Positions 24,388 to 32,284 of a stretch of 59,768 nucleotides of DNA are shown piece by piece. Position 1 is the first letter of the stretch, and every line of letters starts with the position of its first letter. This stretch comes from Parasulfuritortus sp037439465. GTDB taxonomy: Bacteria; Pseudomonadota; Gammaproteobacteria; Burkholderiales; Thiobacillaceae. Location of the stretch: positions 1-59,768 of the forward strand of contig JBBIVX010000020.1 of NCBI GenBank assembly GCA_037439465.1, in the 5' to 3' direction. The notes below the pieces were generated by a model. The model saw nothing but the letters and a program-made list of their open reading frames with translations. It was not told the origin of the DNA and did not search any database. Position numbers and translations under genes: made by a program.

Positions 24388-25578
24388 GTGAGCGACGGCG
24401 CGGACCTACTACAAGCATGGAGCGAGGCCACCCCACACACTGAGGAGCGGGCCCTCACCGCCCTGGCCAAGCTCGATTGGGAAGCCCTCTACACCGCGTT
24501 CACCGGCCTCCCGGTGACAACCGTCGCACCACCCGCCACGCCGACCGCGGCGCGGCAAATCGCCCCCGAATGCGACAGCGATCGTCTGGAGCCGCTGCTG
24601 CCGCTCGCCTGCGAGATCGGACTGACCAAGGATAAGCTGCATACGCTGACGCACAAAATCCTGCTCGGCCATGCCGATCAAGCCACACTCAAGGCCCTGG
24701 ACCAGACGCTCAGTCAGCTCGACCGCCTAATTGCCGATCTGGATGACGCCATCATGGAGGCCCGCATGCAGCCCATCGGCCGGCTGTTACAGGACTATCC
24801 CCGGCGTTTGCGCGACCTCGCCGGACCGCTGGGCAAGGAAGTGGAACTGAAGTGGGTAGGGGAGGAAACCGAACTCGACAGGGCGATGTTCACGGACCTC
24901 GACGCGCTGCTCATGCACCTGATCCGCCATATCGTCGTCCAGGATATCGAGCCGCCAACAGAACGCCAGGCTGCTGGCAAGCCGACCAAGGCGCGCCTCA
25001 CCCTGTCGGCCAGCCAGGTTGGCGACCACATCCGCATCGAGATCGCCGGGGATGGCCGCGGCAGCATCGACATGGACGCGACCCGCCCTCCCATCGACAC
25101 GCTCAAAGCCAGACTCGACAGCGCGCTCACACCCGGCCAGGGTAGCCACCACAGCGTATGGCTGCCGTTCACTCTCGCCACCCTGCCGGTGCTGGTGGTC
25201 GATTGCAACGACCAGTCCTTCGCCTTGCCGCTCTCACTGGTGCAGTCAGTCGTCCCTATCACGCCTGGAGTGTCGGCGGACCTGCATGACGCCCCGCCAC
25301 GGCACAGCCTCGCCCGTCTGCTTGCCTTGGAAGAGCGGCGGCCGCCCACTCAGGGCGTGCTGCTGGACGTTGCCGGCGGCCCTTGCCTGCTGACGGTGGA
25401 CGCTTGCCGCGGCCGCCGTGACATCATAGTCAAGCCCCTGCCCGACATCCAGCCCCAAGGCATCGCCGGAGCCGCACTGGCTGGCGATGGCTTCCTCATG
25501 TTGGTGCTGGACATGGCGGCCTTGCTCGCGGCGCCCCTCCCGGACGCGCCGGCGGTGCCCGCTCCCCCATCCCCCTGA
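24388..25578 (+). CDS. CheA-like protein without phosphotransfer domain, kinase site degenerate
   Basis: A 396-residue protein resembling CheA from the dimerisation domain onward. P3 and the start of P4 (about 104-176) are clear: LDRLIADLDDAIMEARMQPIG, DYPRRLRDLAGPLGKEVELKWVGEETELDRA. The P4 N box (177-188) reads HLIRHIVVQDIE where HLVRNAVDHGIE is expected, so the Mg-ATP asparagine is His181. DGRG (222-225) remains but the ATP-lid glycine box is missing. P5, a CheW-like domain, covers about 263-383. There is no HxxKG phospho-histidine domain in the first 75 residues. Start: GTG 24388 after GGGAGA. Probably a scaffold rather than a kinase. Confidence 0.82.
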   Translation: MSDGADLLQAWSEATPHTEERALTALAKLDWEALYTAFTGLPVTTVAPPATPTAARQIAPECDSDRLEPLLPLACEIGLTKDKLHTLTHKILLGHADQATLKALDQTLSQLDRLIADLDDAIMEARMQPIGRLLQDYPRRLRDLAGPLGKEVELKWVGEETELDRAMFTDLDALLMHLIRHIVVQDIEPPTERQAAGKPTKARLTLSASQVGDHIRIEIAGDGRGSIDMDATRPPIDTLKARLDSALTPGQGSHHSVWLPFTLATLPVLVVDCNDQSFALPLSLVQSVVPITPGVSADLHDAPPRHSLARLLALEERRPPTQGVLLDVAGGPCLLTVDACRGRRDIIVKPLPDIQPQGIAGAALAGDGFLMLVLDMAALLAAPLPDAPAVPAPPSP

Positions 25579-25620
25579 CCGCTCACTCCATTCGCGGCGA
25601 AGGGTTTTTACCGGCGCGGC

Positions 25621-26073
25621 TCAGATGAATTCGGCACTGATTGCGGCCTTCAGTTCGGCCTGACCAGTAGGGTCTCCGGCGCGGCGGGTCAGCCATACCA
25701 GGCCACCCTTCTTCAAGGCAAAGTCGCGCCCACGTGCCCCTAGCAACTGCCCCAGGGCCAGGCCCAGGGTGGGCTGATGCCCAACCACCAGGACGGTGCC
25801 GTCCGCCTCCGGCCAGCCGGTGGCGGTGAGCAGCGCCTGCGGATCGGCGCCAGGTGCGATGTCGAGCAGGGTTTCGTACGGTCTTTCCAGCGCTTGCGCG
25901 GTTTGTCTGGCTCGCCTCGCCGGGCTGACGAGCAGGCGCGTCTTTTTGGGCAGGCGCGCCGCCAGCCAGCGCCCCACCACGGCGGCCTGTTTGCGCCCCT
26001 TGGCCGTCAATGGGCGTTCCAGGTCGGGGCTGCCGGGAGAGGCATCGGCATGCCGCCAAAGTATCAGGTCCAT
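25621..26073 (-). CDS. sixA: SixA-type phosphohistidine phosphatase
   Basis: A 150-residue histidine-phosphatase-superfamily protein. The N-terminal RHG-type motif is WRHADA (6-11), SPARRARQTA carries the second Arg, and VVGHQP holds the second catalytic His. Its short length and lack of a lid domain fit SixA. SixA removes phosphate from histidines of phosphorelay or PTS proteins. It converges on the CheA-like gene with 42 nt between stops, so it is not in that operon. A PTS target (PtsO/NPr) is plausible given ptsN at 42.7 kb. Confidence 0.88.
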   Translation of the reverse strand: MDLILWRHADASPGSPDLERPLTAKGRKQAAVVGRWLAARLPKKTRLLVSPARRARQTAQALERPYETLLDIAPGADPQALLTATGWPEADGTVLVVGHQPTLGLALGQLLGARGRDFALKKGGLVWLTRRAGDPTGQAELKAAISAEFI

Positions 26074-26104
26074 GTTTCTCCTTCTGCCTACTCACTTGCC
26101 CGCG

Positions 26105-26869
26105 CTATATTGGCAATAGAACGAATGACGCCACATTGTGCAAGGTGCGGGTGATGGCGCGGTTGCCCTTGTCCTCGATGATGAGCGCCAACAGGTCCTG
26201 TTCGGCGATGAGTTTGCCGAATTCGCGTTCGAAGCTGAGATTTGGGGCGTTTCCTTCGGTCTCGTTGGAGAGCAGGAATGGCGTACCGTCCTTCTTCCTG
26301 GCGCGGGCCAGCTTCCAGGCCGCTGTTTCCAGGTTGCGGGCGCTGTTGTAGAGCTTTTGTGCATCGAGTTCGTCCAACATGAAAAACTCGGTACGGTGCC
26401 CGTAAGACGCCATCACCATGCTGGTGAGCGCCGACATGTAGGCATACACGCGGTCACCCTCGTAATCCTCGGCAAAGGTCAGACGCAAGGACTCGGCCCA
26501 ATCGCCGCATGCTAGGGGCGACTCGGCCCAACCGGAAACCTGGCCGAAGAGGTGGCCGGCGGCCGGCTCCGGCGCATCGAAGCCGGCCTTGCGGTATTCC
26601 TGGGGATTGCGCCGATAGAGTTTTTCCGTGATGCGCCGCAACCCCCGCAGCACCTCGCGCTGGGCCAGCTCGCTCACCAGATCCACATCGGACTTGGCGA
26701 TGTTCCCGAGCGCGTAGGGGCGTGTCGTGGATTCGCCGCTCTTGCGCACGATACCGGTGCCGCCACAGCCTTGAAACACAAGGCAGAAACACAACAGCAG
26801 GACGGCGCCATGGCGGCGCCAAGCGGGGCCGGCCTTCGCCGTCCTGCCCAAAGCGGTGTGCCTACTCAT
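26105..26869 (-). CDS. Unrecognised lipoprotein
   Basis: I do not recognise this 254-residue protein. After a basic N-terminus it has a hydrophobic stretch ending in a lipobox (VFQGC, about 33-37), so it is probably a lipoprotein. The mature part is soluble and helix-prone. YMSALTSMVMASYGHRTEFFMLDELDAQKLYNSARNLETAAWKLARARKK and FGKLIAEQDLLALIIEDKGNRAI are its most regular parts, and it contains no cysteine pairs suggesting a cofactor. I chose ATG 26869, which places the signal correctly. It is divergent from sat across a 224-nt AT-rich gap, so shared regulation is possible. Confidence 0.7.
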   Translation of the reverse strand: MSRHTALGRTAKAGPAWRRHGAVLLLCFCLVFQGCGGTGIVRKSGESTTRPYALGNIAKSDVDLVSELAQREVLRGLRRITEKLYRRNPQEYRKAGFDAPEPAAGHLFGQVSGWAESPLACGDWAESLRLTFAEDYEGDRVYAYMSALTSMVMASYGHRTEFFMLDELDAQKLYNSARNLETAAWKLARARKKDGTPFLLSNETEGNAPNLSFEREFGKLIAEQDLLALIIEDKGNRAITRTLHNVASFVLLPI

Positions 26870-26936
26870 GACCGGGCATTGTAGCGGCAATCCGCCGTGC
26901 CGATTCAATCTCGGCTGCGCCGCCAGACAAACAAAA

Positions 26937-26950
26937 AATAATTTATTATT
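26937..26950. repeat. AT-rich inverted repeat
   Basis: AATAAT-TT-ATTATT, a perfect short inverted repeat in the divergent gap between the lipoprotein gene and sat, within a markedly AT-rich stretch (about 26930-27005). Possible regulatory site. Confidence 0.4.
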
Positions 26951-26985
26951 CAAATAGTTATAAAACGACACCAACATCGAAAAAC

Positions 26986-27001
26986 TTTATTTGCAAATAA
27001 A
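26986..27001. promoter_or_regulatory. Perfect 16-bp palindrome upstream of sat
   Basis: TTTATTTGCAAATAAA is a perfect palindrome ending 9 bp before the proposed -35 of sat, where an activator would sit. A similar sequence lies upstream of soxX (58272-58288). Function inferred. Confidence 0.5.
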
Positions 27002-27010
27002 TATCTTGGA

Positions 27011-27039
27011 TTAGGACAACTCGGCGGCCGTGCTATTCT
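27011..27039 (+). promoter_or_regulatory. Possible sat promoter
   Basis: TTAGGA (27011-27016) and TATTCT (27034-27039) with a 17-bp spacer, 54 nt before the sat start. The -35 match is weak, consistent with an activator-dependent promoter. Confidence 0.4.
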
Positions 27040-27093
27040 GCCCATCCGCTAAGCCGTTCGACTTTTCCAAGTATCTACCTTTAAGGAGCCCGC

Positions 27094-28302
27094 ATGTCCC
27101 GTCTCGTGAAACCCCACGGTGGTGACGAATTGAAGCCTCTCCTGCTCACCGGCCAGGCGCTTGCCGCCGAGCTGACCCGAGCCAAGACCCTCAAACAGGT
27201 GAAGATATCCTCCCGCGAGACGGGCGACCTGATCATGATGGGCATCGGCGGCTTTACCCCGCTCGACGGTTTCATGACCCATAACGACTGGGAAGGCGTC
27301 TGTGACGGCATGAAAATGAGCAGCGGCCTGTTCTGGCCGATTCCTGTCACCCTATCGACAGACGACGGAAGCATCAAGGAAGGCGATGACGTCGCCCTGG
27401 TGAGCGGCGAGAAGGGTGTGGTCATGGGCACCATGAAGGTGAGCGAGAAGTACACCATAGACAAGGCCCACGAGTGCATGCAGGTCTACAAGACCACCGA
27501 CCTGGAGCACCCCGGTGTCAAGATGGTCATGGCCCAGGGCAAGTACAACCTGGCCGGGCCGGTCAAGGTCCTGTCCGACGGCGGCTTCAAGGCCAAGTAT
27601 GGCGCGCAGTTCATGACCCCCGCCGAGACCCGCGCCACTTTCGAGAAGATGGGCTGGAGCCGCGTGGCGGCCTTCCAGACCCGTAACCCCATGCACCGCT
27701 CGCACGAATACCTGGCCAAGATTGCCATCGAGACCATGGACGGCGTGCTGGTCCACTCCCTGCTGGGCGCGCTGAAGCCGGGCGATATCCCCGCCGAGGT
27801 GCGCAGCGAGGCGATTGCCACCTTGATCGACAACTACTTTGCCCCGAACACCGTCATCCAGGCCGGCTATCCACTCGACATGCGCTACGCCGGTCCGCGG
27901 GAGGCGCTGCTGCACGCGCTGTTCCGCCAGAACTACGGCTGCTCGCACCTGATCGTCGGCCGCGACCATGCCGGCGTAGGCGATTACTACGGCCCCTTCG
28001 ACGCGCAGAAGATCTTCGACGAGATTCCCAAGGATGCGCTCGAAACCAAAAACATGAACATCGACTGGACCTTCTGGTGCAAGAAGTGCGGCGGCATGGC
28101 CAGCCAGCGCACCTGCCCGCACACCAAGGATGACCGCATCCTGCTCTCCGGCACCAAGGTGCGCGCGATGCTGTCCGAAGGCCAGGATCTGCCGGTCGAA
28201 TTCAGCCGCCCGGAAGTCGCAGCCGTGCTCAAGAAGTACTACGCCAGTCTGACCAAGGAACAGAACGTCAAGATCGAGCTGAAGGGGCACTCGGCCGCTT
28301 GA
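27094..28302 (+). CDS. sat: Dissimilatory ATP sulfurylase (sulfate adenylyltransferase)
   Basis: In sulfur oxidisers Sat runs from APS plus pyrophosphate to ATP plus sulfate, a substrate-level ATP gain in the cytoplasm. The 402-residue protein has the active-site motifs FQTRNPMHRSHEYL (about 194-207) and GRDHAGVGDYYGPFDAQ. It also has a cysteine-rich zinc-type segment (FWCKKCGGMASQRTCPH) near 330, typical of homo-oligomeric bacterial and archaeal enzymes, and SGTKVRAML after it. It has no APS-kinase domain. Start ATG 27094 follows AAGGAG. It lies directly upstream of aprBA on the same strand, the expected sulfite-oxidation unit. Confidence 0.97.
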   Translation: MSRLVKPHGGDELKPLLLTGQALAAELTRAKTLKQVKISSRETGDLIMMGIGGFTPLDGFMTHNDWEGVCDGMKMSSGLFWPIPVTLSTDDGSIKEGDDVALVSGEKGVVMGTMKVSEKYTIDKAHECMQVYKTTDLEHPGVKMVMAQGKYNLAGPVKVLSDGGFKAKYGAQFMTPAETRATFEKMGWSRVAAFQTRNPMHRSHEYLAKIAIETMDGVLVHSLLGALKPGDIPAEVRSEAIATLIDNYFAPNTVIQAGYPLDMRYAGPREALLHALFRQNYGCSHLIVGRDHAGVGDYYGPFDAQKIFDEIPKDALETKNMNIDWTFWCKKCGGMASQRTCPHTKDDRILLSGTKVRAMLSEGQDLPVEFSRPEVAAVLKKYYASLTKEQNVKIELKGHSAA

Positions 28303-28326
28303 TGCGGGTCTGACTTTAGCCCGTCT

Positions 28327-28345
28327 GGCCGTCCACTGGACGGCC
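28327..28345 (+). other. Hairpin in the sat-aprB spacer
   Basis: GGCCGTCC-ACT-GGACGGCC forms an 8-bp stem with a 3-nt loop 24 nt after sat. No T-run follows, so it looks more like an mRNA processing or stability element than a terminator. More GC-rich structure follows up to 28430. Confidence 0.5.
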
Positions 28346-28444
28346 CAGTTGGAATTTGGAATCCCGGGCCCGCCGGAAGCGGATTCGCGATACGCCCCGG
28401 CCAAGGTGGGGCCCGGAGTCTGAATGGACCGCTGAAGAAGCGGA

Positions 28445-28458
28445 TTGTTAGCTAACAA
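28445..28458. promoter_or_regulatory. Palindrome overlapping the aprB ribosome-binding site
   Basis: TTGTTAGCTAACAA is a perfect 14-bp palindrome whose last base begins the AGGAG Shine-Dalgarno (28458-28462) of aprB. It could be an operator, or a small RNA hairpin affecting aprB translation. Either role is inference. Confidence 0.4.
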
Positions 28459-28470
28459 GGAGAGTAAGTA

Positions 28471-28938
28471 ATGCCTACCTACGTTCGTACCGACAAGTGC
28501 GACGGCTGCAAGGGTCAGGACAAGACCGCCTGCATGTACATCTGCCCGCACGACCTGATGAAGCTGGACAAGGATGGCACGGATACCGGCCACGCCATGC
28601 GCGCCTTCAACCAGGAGCCCGAGCAGTGCTGGGAATGCTATTCCTGTGTGAAGATCTGCCCGCAGCAGGCCATCGAAGCCCGCCACTACGCCGACATCGT
28701 GCCACTGGGCGGTTCCGTGCAGCCCCTGCGCGGTTCCGACTCCATCATGTGGACCATCAAGTTCCGCAACGGCGTGCTCAAGCGCTTCAAATTCCCCATC
28801 CGGACCACCCCAGAAGGCTCCATCGACGCCTACGGCGGCAAGCCGCAAGCCGACATGTCGAAGATCGCCGCTCCCGGCTTCTTCGTGCAGATGAACGGCT
28901 ACCGTGCTGGTAACCCCGCCGAACTGATCCGCAAGTAA
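28471..28938 (+). CDS. aprB: Adenylylsulfate reductase beta subunit
   Basis: Iron-sulfur subunit of APS reductase, which in this setting oxidises sulfite with AMP to APS. The 155-residue protein binds two [4Fe-4S] clusters through Cys10, 13, 21 and 25 (CDGCKGQDKTACMYICP) and Cys53, 56, 59 and 63 (CWECYSCVKICP). The insert between Cys13 and Cys21 is typical of AprB. The C-terminal tail (from about 85) wraps AprA in the known structures. It begins after AGGAG, and aprA starts 17 nt after its stop. Confidence 0.97.
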   Translation: MPTYVRTDKCDGCKGQDKTACMYICPHDLMKLDKDGTDTGHAMRAFNQEPEQCWECYSCVKICPQQAIEARHYADIVPLGGSVQPLRGSDSIMWTIKFRNGVLKRFKFPIRTTPEGSIDAYGGKPQADMSKIAAPGFFVQMNGYRAGNPAELIRK

Positions 28939-28955
28939 TTGGAAAGGAAAGAATA

Positions 28956-30968
28956 ATGGCTGGTGAATTTGGTAATCCCGAAATCGTCCAGGAAGAAGTT
29001 GACATCCTGATAATCGGCGGTGGCATGGCCGCATGCGGCGCCGCCTATGAGGTCGTGCGCTGGGCCGAGGCTGCCAAGGCTTCCTCCGGCGTCGATCTGA
29101 AGATCAAGCTGGTCGACAAGGCCGCCATGGACCGCTCCGGCGCCGTGGCTCAAGGTCTGTCCGCCATCAACACCTACATCGGTCCGGAGCTGGATCCCGC
29201 CGACTATGCCCGCATGGTGTCCAACGACCTCATGGGCATTACCCGCGACGACCTGGCCTATGATTGCGGTCGCCATGTGGATGAGTCCGTGCACCTGTTC
29301 GAAGAATGGGGCCTGCCCATTTGGAAAACCGATGAGAACGGCGAGCGTCACGACGGCGCCCAGGGCCTGACCCCGCTGAAGGATGGCGGCAAGCCCGTGC
29401 GTTCCGGCAAGTGGCAGATCATGATCAACGGCGAATCCTACAAGTGGATCGTGGCCGAGGCCGCCAAAAAGGCGCTTGGTCTGGACCGCATCCAGGAACG
29501 CGTGTTCATCGTTCACCTGATCAACGACAAGAACGACAAGAACCGTATCGCCGGTGCCGCCGGTTTCTCGGTGCGCGAAAACAAGATCTACGTCTACAAG
29601 GCCAAGGCCATCCTGCTGGCCGCCGGCGGTTGCGTGAACATTTTCCGTCCGCGTTCGGTCGGCGAAGGCCAGGGCCGCGCCTGGTATCCGGTGTGGAACG
29701 CCGGCTCCACCTACGCCATGGCCGCCGAGGCCGGCGCCGAGCTGACCATGATGGAAAATCGCTTCGTGCCCGCCCGCTTCAAGGACGGCTACGGCCCGGT
29801 CGGCGCCTGGTTCCTGCTGTTCAAGGCCCAGGCCGTCAACGCCTTCGGCGAGCTCTACATGGCCCGCAACAAGGAAATGCTGAACGACTACCCGCCCTAT
29901 GGTCAGGCCGCCGTTCCCGCCTCCTGCCTCAGAAACCACCTGATGCTGCATGAAATGAAGGAAGGCCGCGGTCCGATATGGATGGACACCGTGGCGGCCA
30001 TGGCCAGGCTGAAGGAAACCCTGACGCCGCGCGAAGTTAAGCACCTCGAAGCGGAAGCCTGGGAAGACTTCCTCGACATGAGCGTCGGCCAGTGCGGCAT
30101 CTGGGTCGGCGAGAACGTCGAGCCGGAAAAGAAAAACTCCGAACTGATGCCCACCGAACCTTACCTTTTGGGTTCACACTCCGGCTGCTGCGGCATCTGG
30201 GTGTCCGGTCCCGAGGATCTCGGTGCCCCGACCAAGGAGGAGTACAGCGGCATCCCCGCACACCTGCCTTCGGGCTGGAACTGGGGCTATCGCGGCATGA
30301 CCACCGTCAAGGGCCTGTTCACGGCCGGTGACGGCGTCGGCGCCTCCGGCCACAAGTTCTCCTCCGGCTCCCATGCCGAGGGCCGCATCGCCGCCAAGTC
30401 CATGGTGAAATACTGCCTGGACAACAAGGGCCTCAAGGTCGAGGTCGAAGAGACCGCCGAACAGATCGCCGAGCTGATCTACAAACCGGTTCGCAACTAC
30501 CTCGAGTTCAAGGACTACACCACCGCCATCGACGTCAACCCCAACTACATCACGCCCAGGATGTTGCAGTTCCGTCTGCAGAAGATCATGGACGAGTATG
30601 TCGCTGGCGTCGCCACTTACTACACCACCAACGGGCACATGCTCGATGTGGCGGAAAGCAAGCTGGAGATGTTGAAGGAAGACGCCCAGAAGATGCGCGC
30701 CAAGGACCTGCACGAGCTCTTGCGTGCCTGGGAAAACTACCACCGCATCCTCACGGCGGAAGCCCACATGAAACACATCCAGTTCCGCGAGGAAAGCCGT
30801 TACCCCGGCTTCTACTACCGCGCCGACAAGAACTTCGTCGACGAAGAGAACTGGCACTGTTTCGTGAACTCCATCTATGACAAGACCACCCACCAGTGGA
30901 CCTGCTTCAAGCGAGCCCATGTGGACCTGGTTGACAAGTCCAAGCTGTTCAAGACGGCTGCGCACTAA
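28956..30968 (+). CDS. aprA: Adenylylsulfate reductase alpha subunit
   Basis: FAD subunit of APS reductase. The 670-residue protein starts with the dinucleotide fold (EVDILIIGGGMAACGAAYEVVRWAE, about 9-33). It carries family segments DRSGAVAQGLSAINTYIG, SGKWQIMINGESYKWIVAEAAKKAL, HSGCCGIWVSGPEDLG and FTAGDGVGASGHKFSSGSHAEGRIA. Active-site histidine and arginine regions near 400-420 look intact. It forms the AprBA heterodimer with the preceding gene. Neither aprM nor qmoABC, the usual membrane partners, follows; a terminator does. Confidence 0.97.
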   Translation: MAGEFGNPEIVQEEVDILIIGGGMAACGAAYEVVRWAEAAKASSGVDLKIKLVDKAAMDRSGAVAQGLSAINTYIGPELDPADYARMVSNDLMGITRDDLAYDCGRHVDESVHLFEEWGLPIWKTDENGERHDGAQGLTPLKDGGKPVRSGKWQIMINGESYKWIVAEAAKKALGLDRIQERVFIVHLINDKNDKNRIAGAAGFSVRENKIYVYKAKAILLAAGGCVNIFRPRSVGEGQGRAWYPVWNAGSTYAMAAEAGAELTMMENRFVPARFKDGYGPVGAWFLLFKAQAVNAFGELYMARNKEMLNDYPPYGQAAVPASCLRNHLMLHEMKEGRGPIWMDTVAAMARLKETLTPREVKHLEAEAWEDFLDMSVGQCGIWVGENVEPEKKNSELMPTEPYLLGSHSGCCGIWVSGPEDLGAPTKEEYSGIPAHLPSGWNWGYRGMTTVKGLFTAGDGVGASGHKFSSGSHAEGRIAAKSMVKYCLDNKGLKVEVEETAEQIAELIYKPVRNYLEFKDYTTAIDVNPNYITPRMLQFRLQKIMDEYVAGVATYYTTNGHMLDVAESKLEMLKEDAQKMRAKDLHELLRAWENYHRILTAEAHMKHIQFREESRYPGFYYRADKNFVDEENWHCFVNSIYDKTTHQWTCFKRAHVDLVDKSKLFKTAAH

Positions 30969-30987
30969 GCAGTAAGTCTTGCCGAAT

Positions 30988-31020
30988 AACCGGGCGCTCA
31001 CAAGGCGCCCGGTTTTGCTT
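30988..31020 (+). terminator. Intrinsic terminator of the sat-aprBA unit
   Basis: AACCGGGCGC and GCGCCCGGTT form a 10-bp stem with a 7-nt loop, then TTTGCTT. It lies 20 nt after aprA. Confidence 0.85.
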
Positions 31021-31040
31021 TACAGAGAACGGATACCCTT

Positions 31041-31204
31041 CCTGAAGGAGCGGCTTTAGCGGGGACGTAAAGCCAGCGCACCTTGTCCCCGGCTGTGGAA
31101 AAGAGGCGGGGTCATGGAACAGACACCGCGGCCACTAGCCGGTGTTGCTTGGACGCCACGTCTGTCAGCCGCGAACCATTCCAGTCTGCAGCCGCTCCTA
31201 CAGG
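31041..31204. repeat. REP-like inverted element pair
   Basis: CCTGAAGGAGCGGCTTTAG (31041-31059) reappears inverted as CCTGTAGGAGCGGCTGCAG (31186-31204, minus strand), 16 of 19 identical. It resembles the (G)TAGGAGCGGCTT-type extragenic palindromes of many GC-rich proteobacteria. GGGGAC/GTCCCC pairing lies inside. This makes most of the aprA-ykgJ gap a composite repeat. Confidence 0.6.
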
Positions 31205-31226
31205 CGGATCATCGATGAGGTACACC

Positions 31227-32180
31227 ATGCAAAATTTCGACAACCGCTTCAAGAATCTGGGCGATGCCGCCCCCTTTGATCAAAGCCCGGTCATGCCCGC
31301 CATGCTGGAGGGCGACACGCCGCTCAAATTCCGCTGTCACCGCGACGTGAAATGCTGGAATGTCTGCTGTGGCAACATCGACATCACCCTGACGCCCTAT
31401 GACATCGTGCGCCTGAAGAATCACCTGAGAATTTCTTCCGGCGAATTCCTGCAAAAATACACGGTACCCTACGAGATCGACAAGGATGGCACCCCCGGCG
31501 TCAAACTACGCAGCGTGGAAGGCGGCTCCGCCTGCCAGTTCATGGTAGCCGAGGGATGCAGCGTCTACACGGACCGTCCCACCGCTTGTCGTTACTATCC
31601 AGTCGCCCTGCTCTCGGTGCGCCGCTCAGATGAATTCGTCGACCGGCTCTCCTTTGCCCTGGTCAAAGAGGCGACCTGTCTCGGCCACTTGGAGCCCGAC
31701 ACCCAGAGCATCGATCAATACCGCGCCGACCAGGGTGCCACCGAATACGACGCCAAGTCACGCGGTTGGCTGCAGCTCATCCTGAAGAAGAAATCGGCTG
31801 GCCCCGCCATCGGCCGTCCGCCCGCCCTCTCCAACCAACTCTTCTTCATGGCCAGTTACGACATCGATCGCTTCCGCGCCTTCGTCGTCAGCGAATCGTT
31901 CAACCACACCTATGACATCCCGCTCGAACAGATGGCCGAGCTGGTGGCCGACGACGAGAAGCTCTTGGAGTTTGGCTACGCCTTCCTGCGCCAGGTGCTG
32001 TTCAACGAAAAGACTATCGCTGAAAAGAGCGGCGTCCTGGAAGCACGGCGGGAGCGACTGAAGGCCAAGGCCGAGGCGATCCGCGCCGAATTCGAGGCAA
32101 ACCGCGAAAAGGTCGAGGACGAGAAGTACTGTGCCCCACCCGGTCAGCCGGGGGATTGTGGCTGCGGCGACAAGGATTGA
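31227..32180 (+). CDS. YkgJ-family cysteine cluster protein
   Basis: A 317-residue protein of the YkgJ (CxxCxxCC zinc/iron-chelating) family. The first cluster is FRCHRDVKCWNVCCGNIDITLTPYDIVRLKNHL. The second set of cysteines, in ACQFMVAEGCSVYTDRPTACRYYPVALL, completes the motif. A charged helical region and a Cys-Gly tail (GDCGCGDKD) end the protein. The start is ATG 31227 with GAGG 6 nt upstream; ATG 31215 is possible. It lies downstream of aprA but behind a terminator and a repeat, so co-transcription with apr is doubtful. Role unknown. Confidence 0.85.
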   Translation: MQNFDNRFKNLGDAAPFDQSPVMPAMLEGDTPLKFRCHRDVKCWNVCCGNIDITLTPYDIVRLKNHLRISSGEFLQKYTVPYEIDKDGTPGVKLRSVEGGSACQFMVAEGCSVYTDRPTACRYYPVALLSVRRSDEFVDRLSFALVKEATCLGHLEPDTQSIDQYRADQGATEYDAKSRGWLQLILKKKSAGPAIGRPPALSNQLFFMASYDIDRFRAFVVSESFNHTYDIPLEQMAELVADDEKLLEFGYAFLRQVLFNEKTIAEKSGVLEARRERLKAKAEAIRAEFEANREKVEDEKYCAPPGQPGDCGCGDKD

Positions 32181-32284
32181 GCGGATGCTCCGCCAGGCGA
32201 CTCTATTGGCCTGAAAGGCAGCACTCAACCACGCCTCACGGTCCTCACTCAGACCAAGGTGCACACCAGCCAAGGTTTCTTGGA

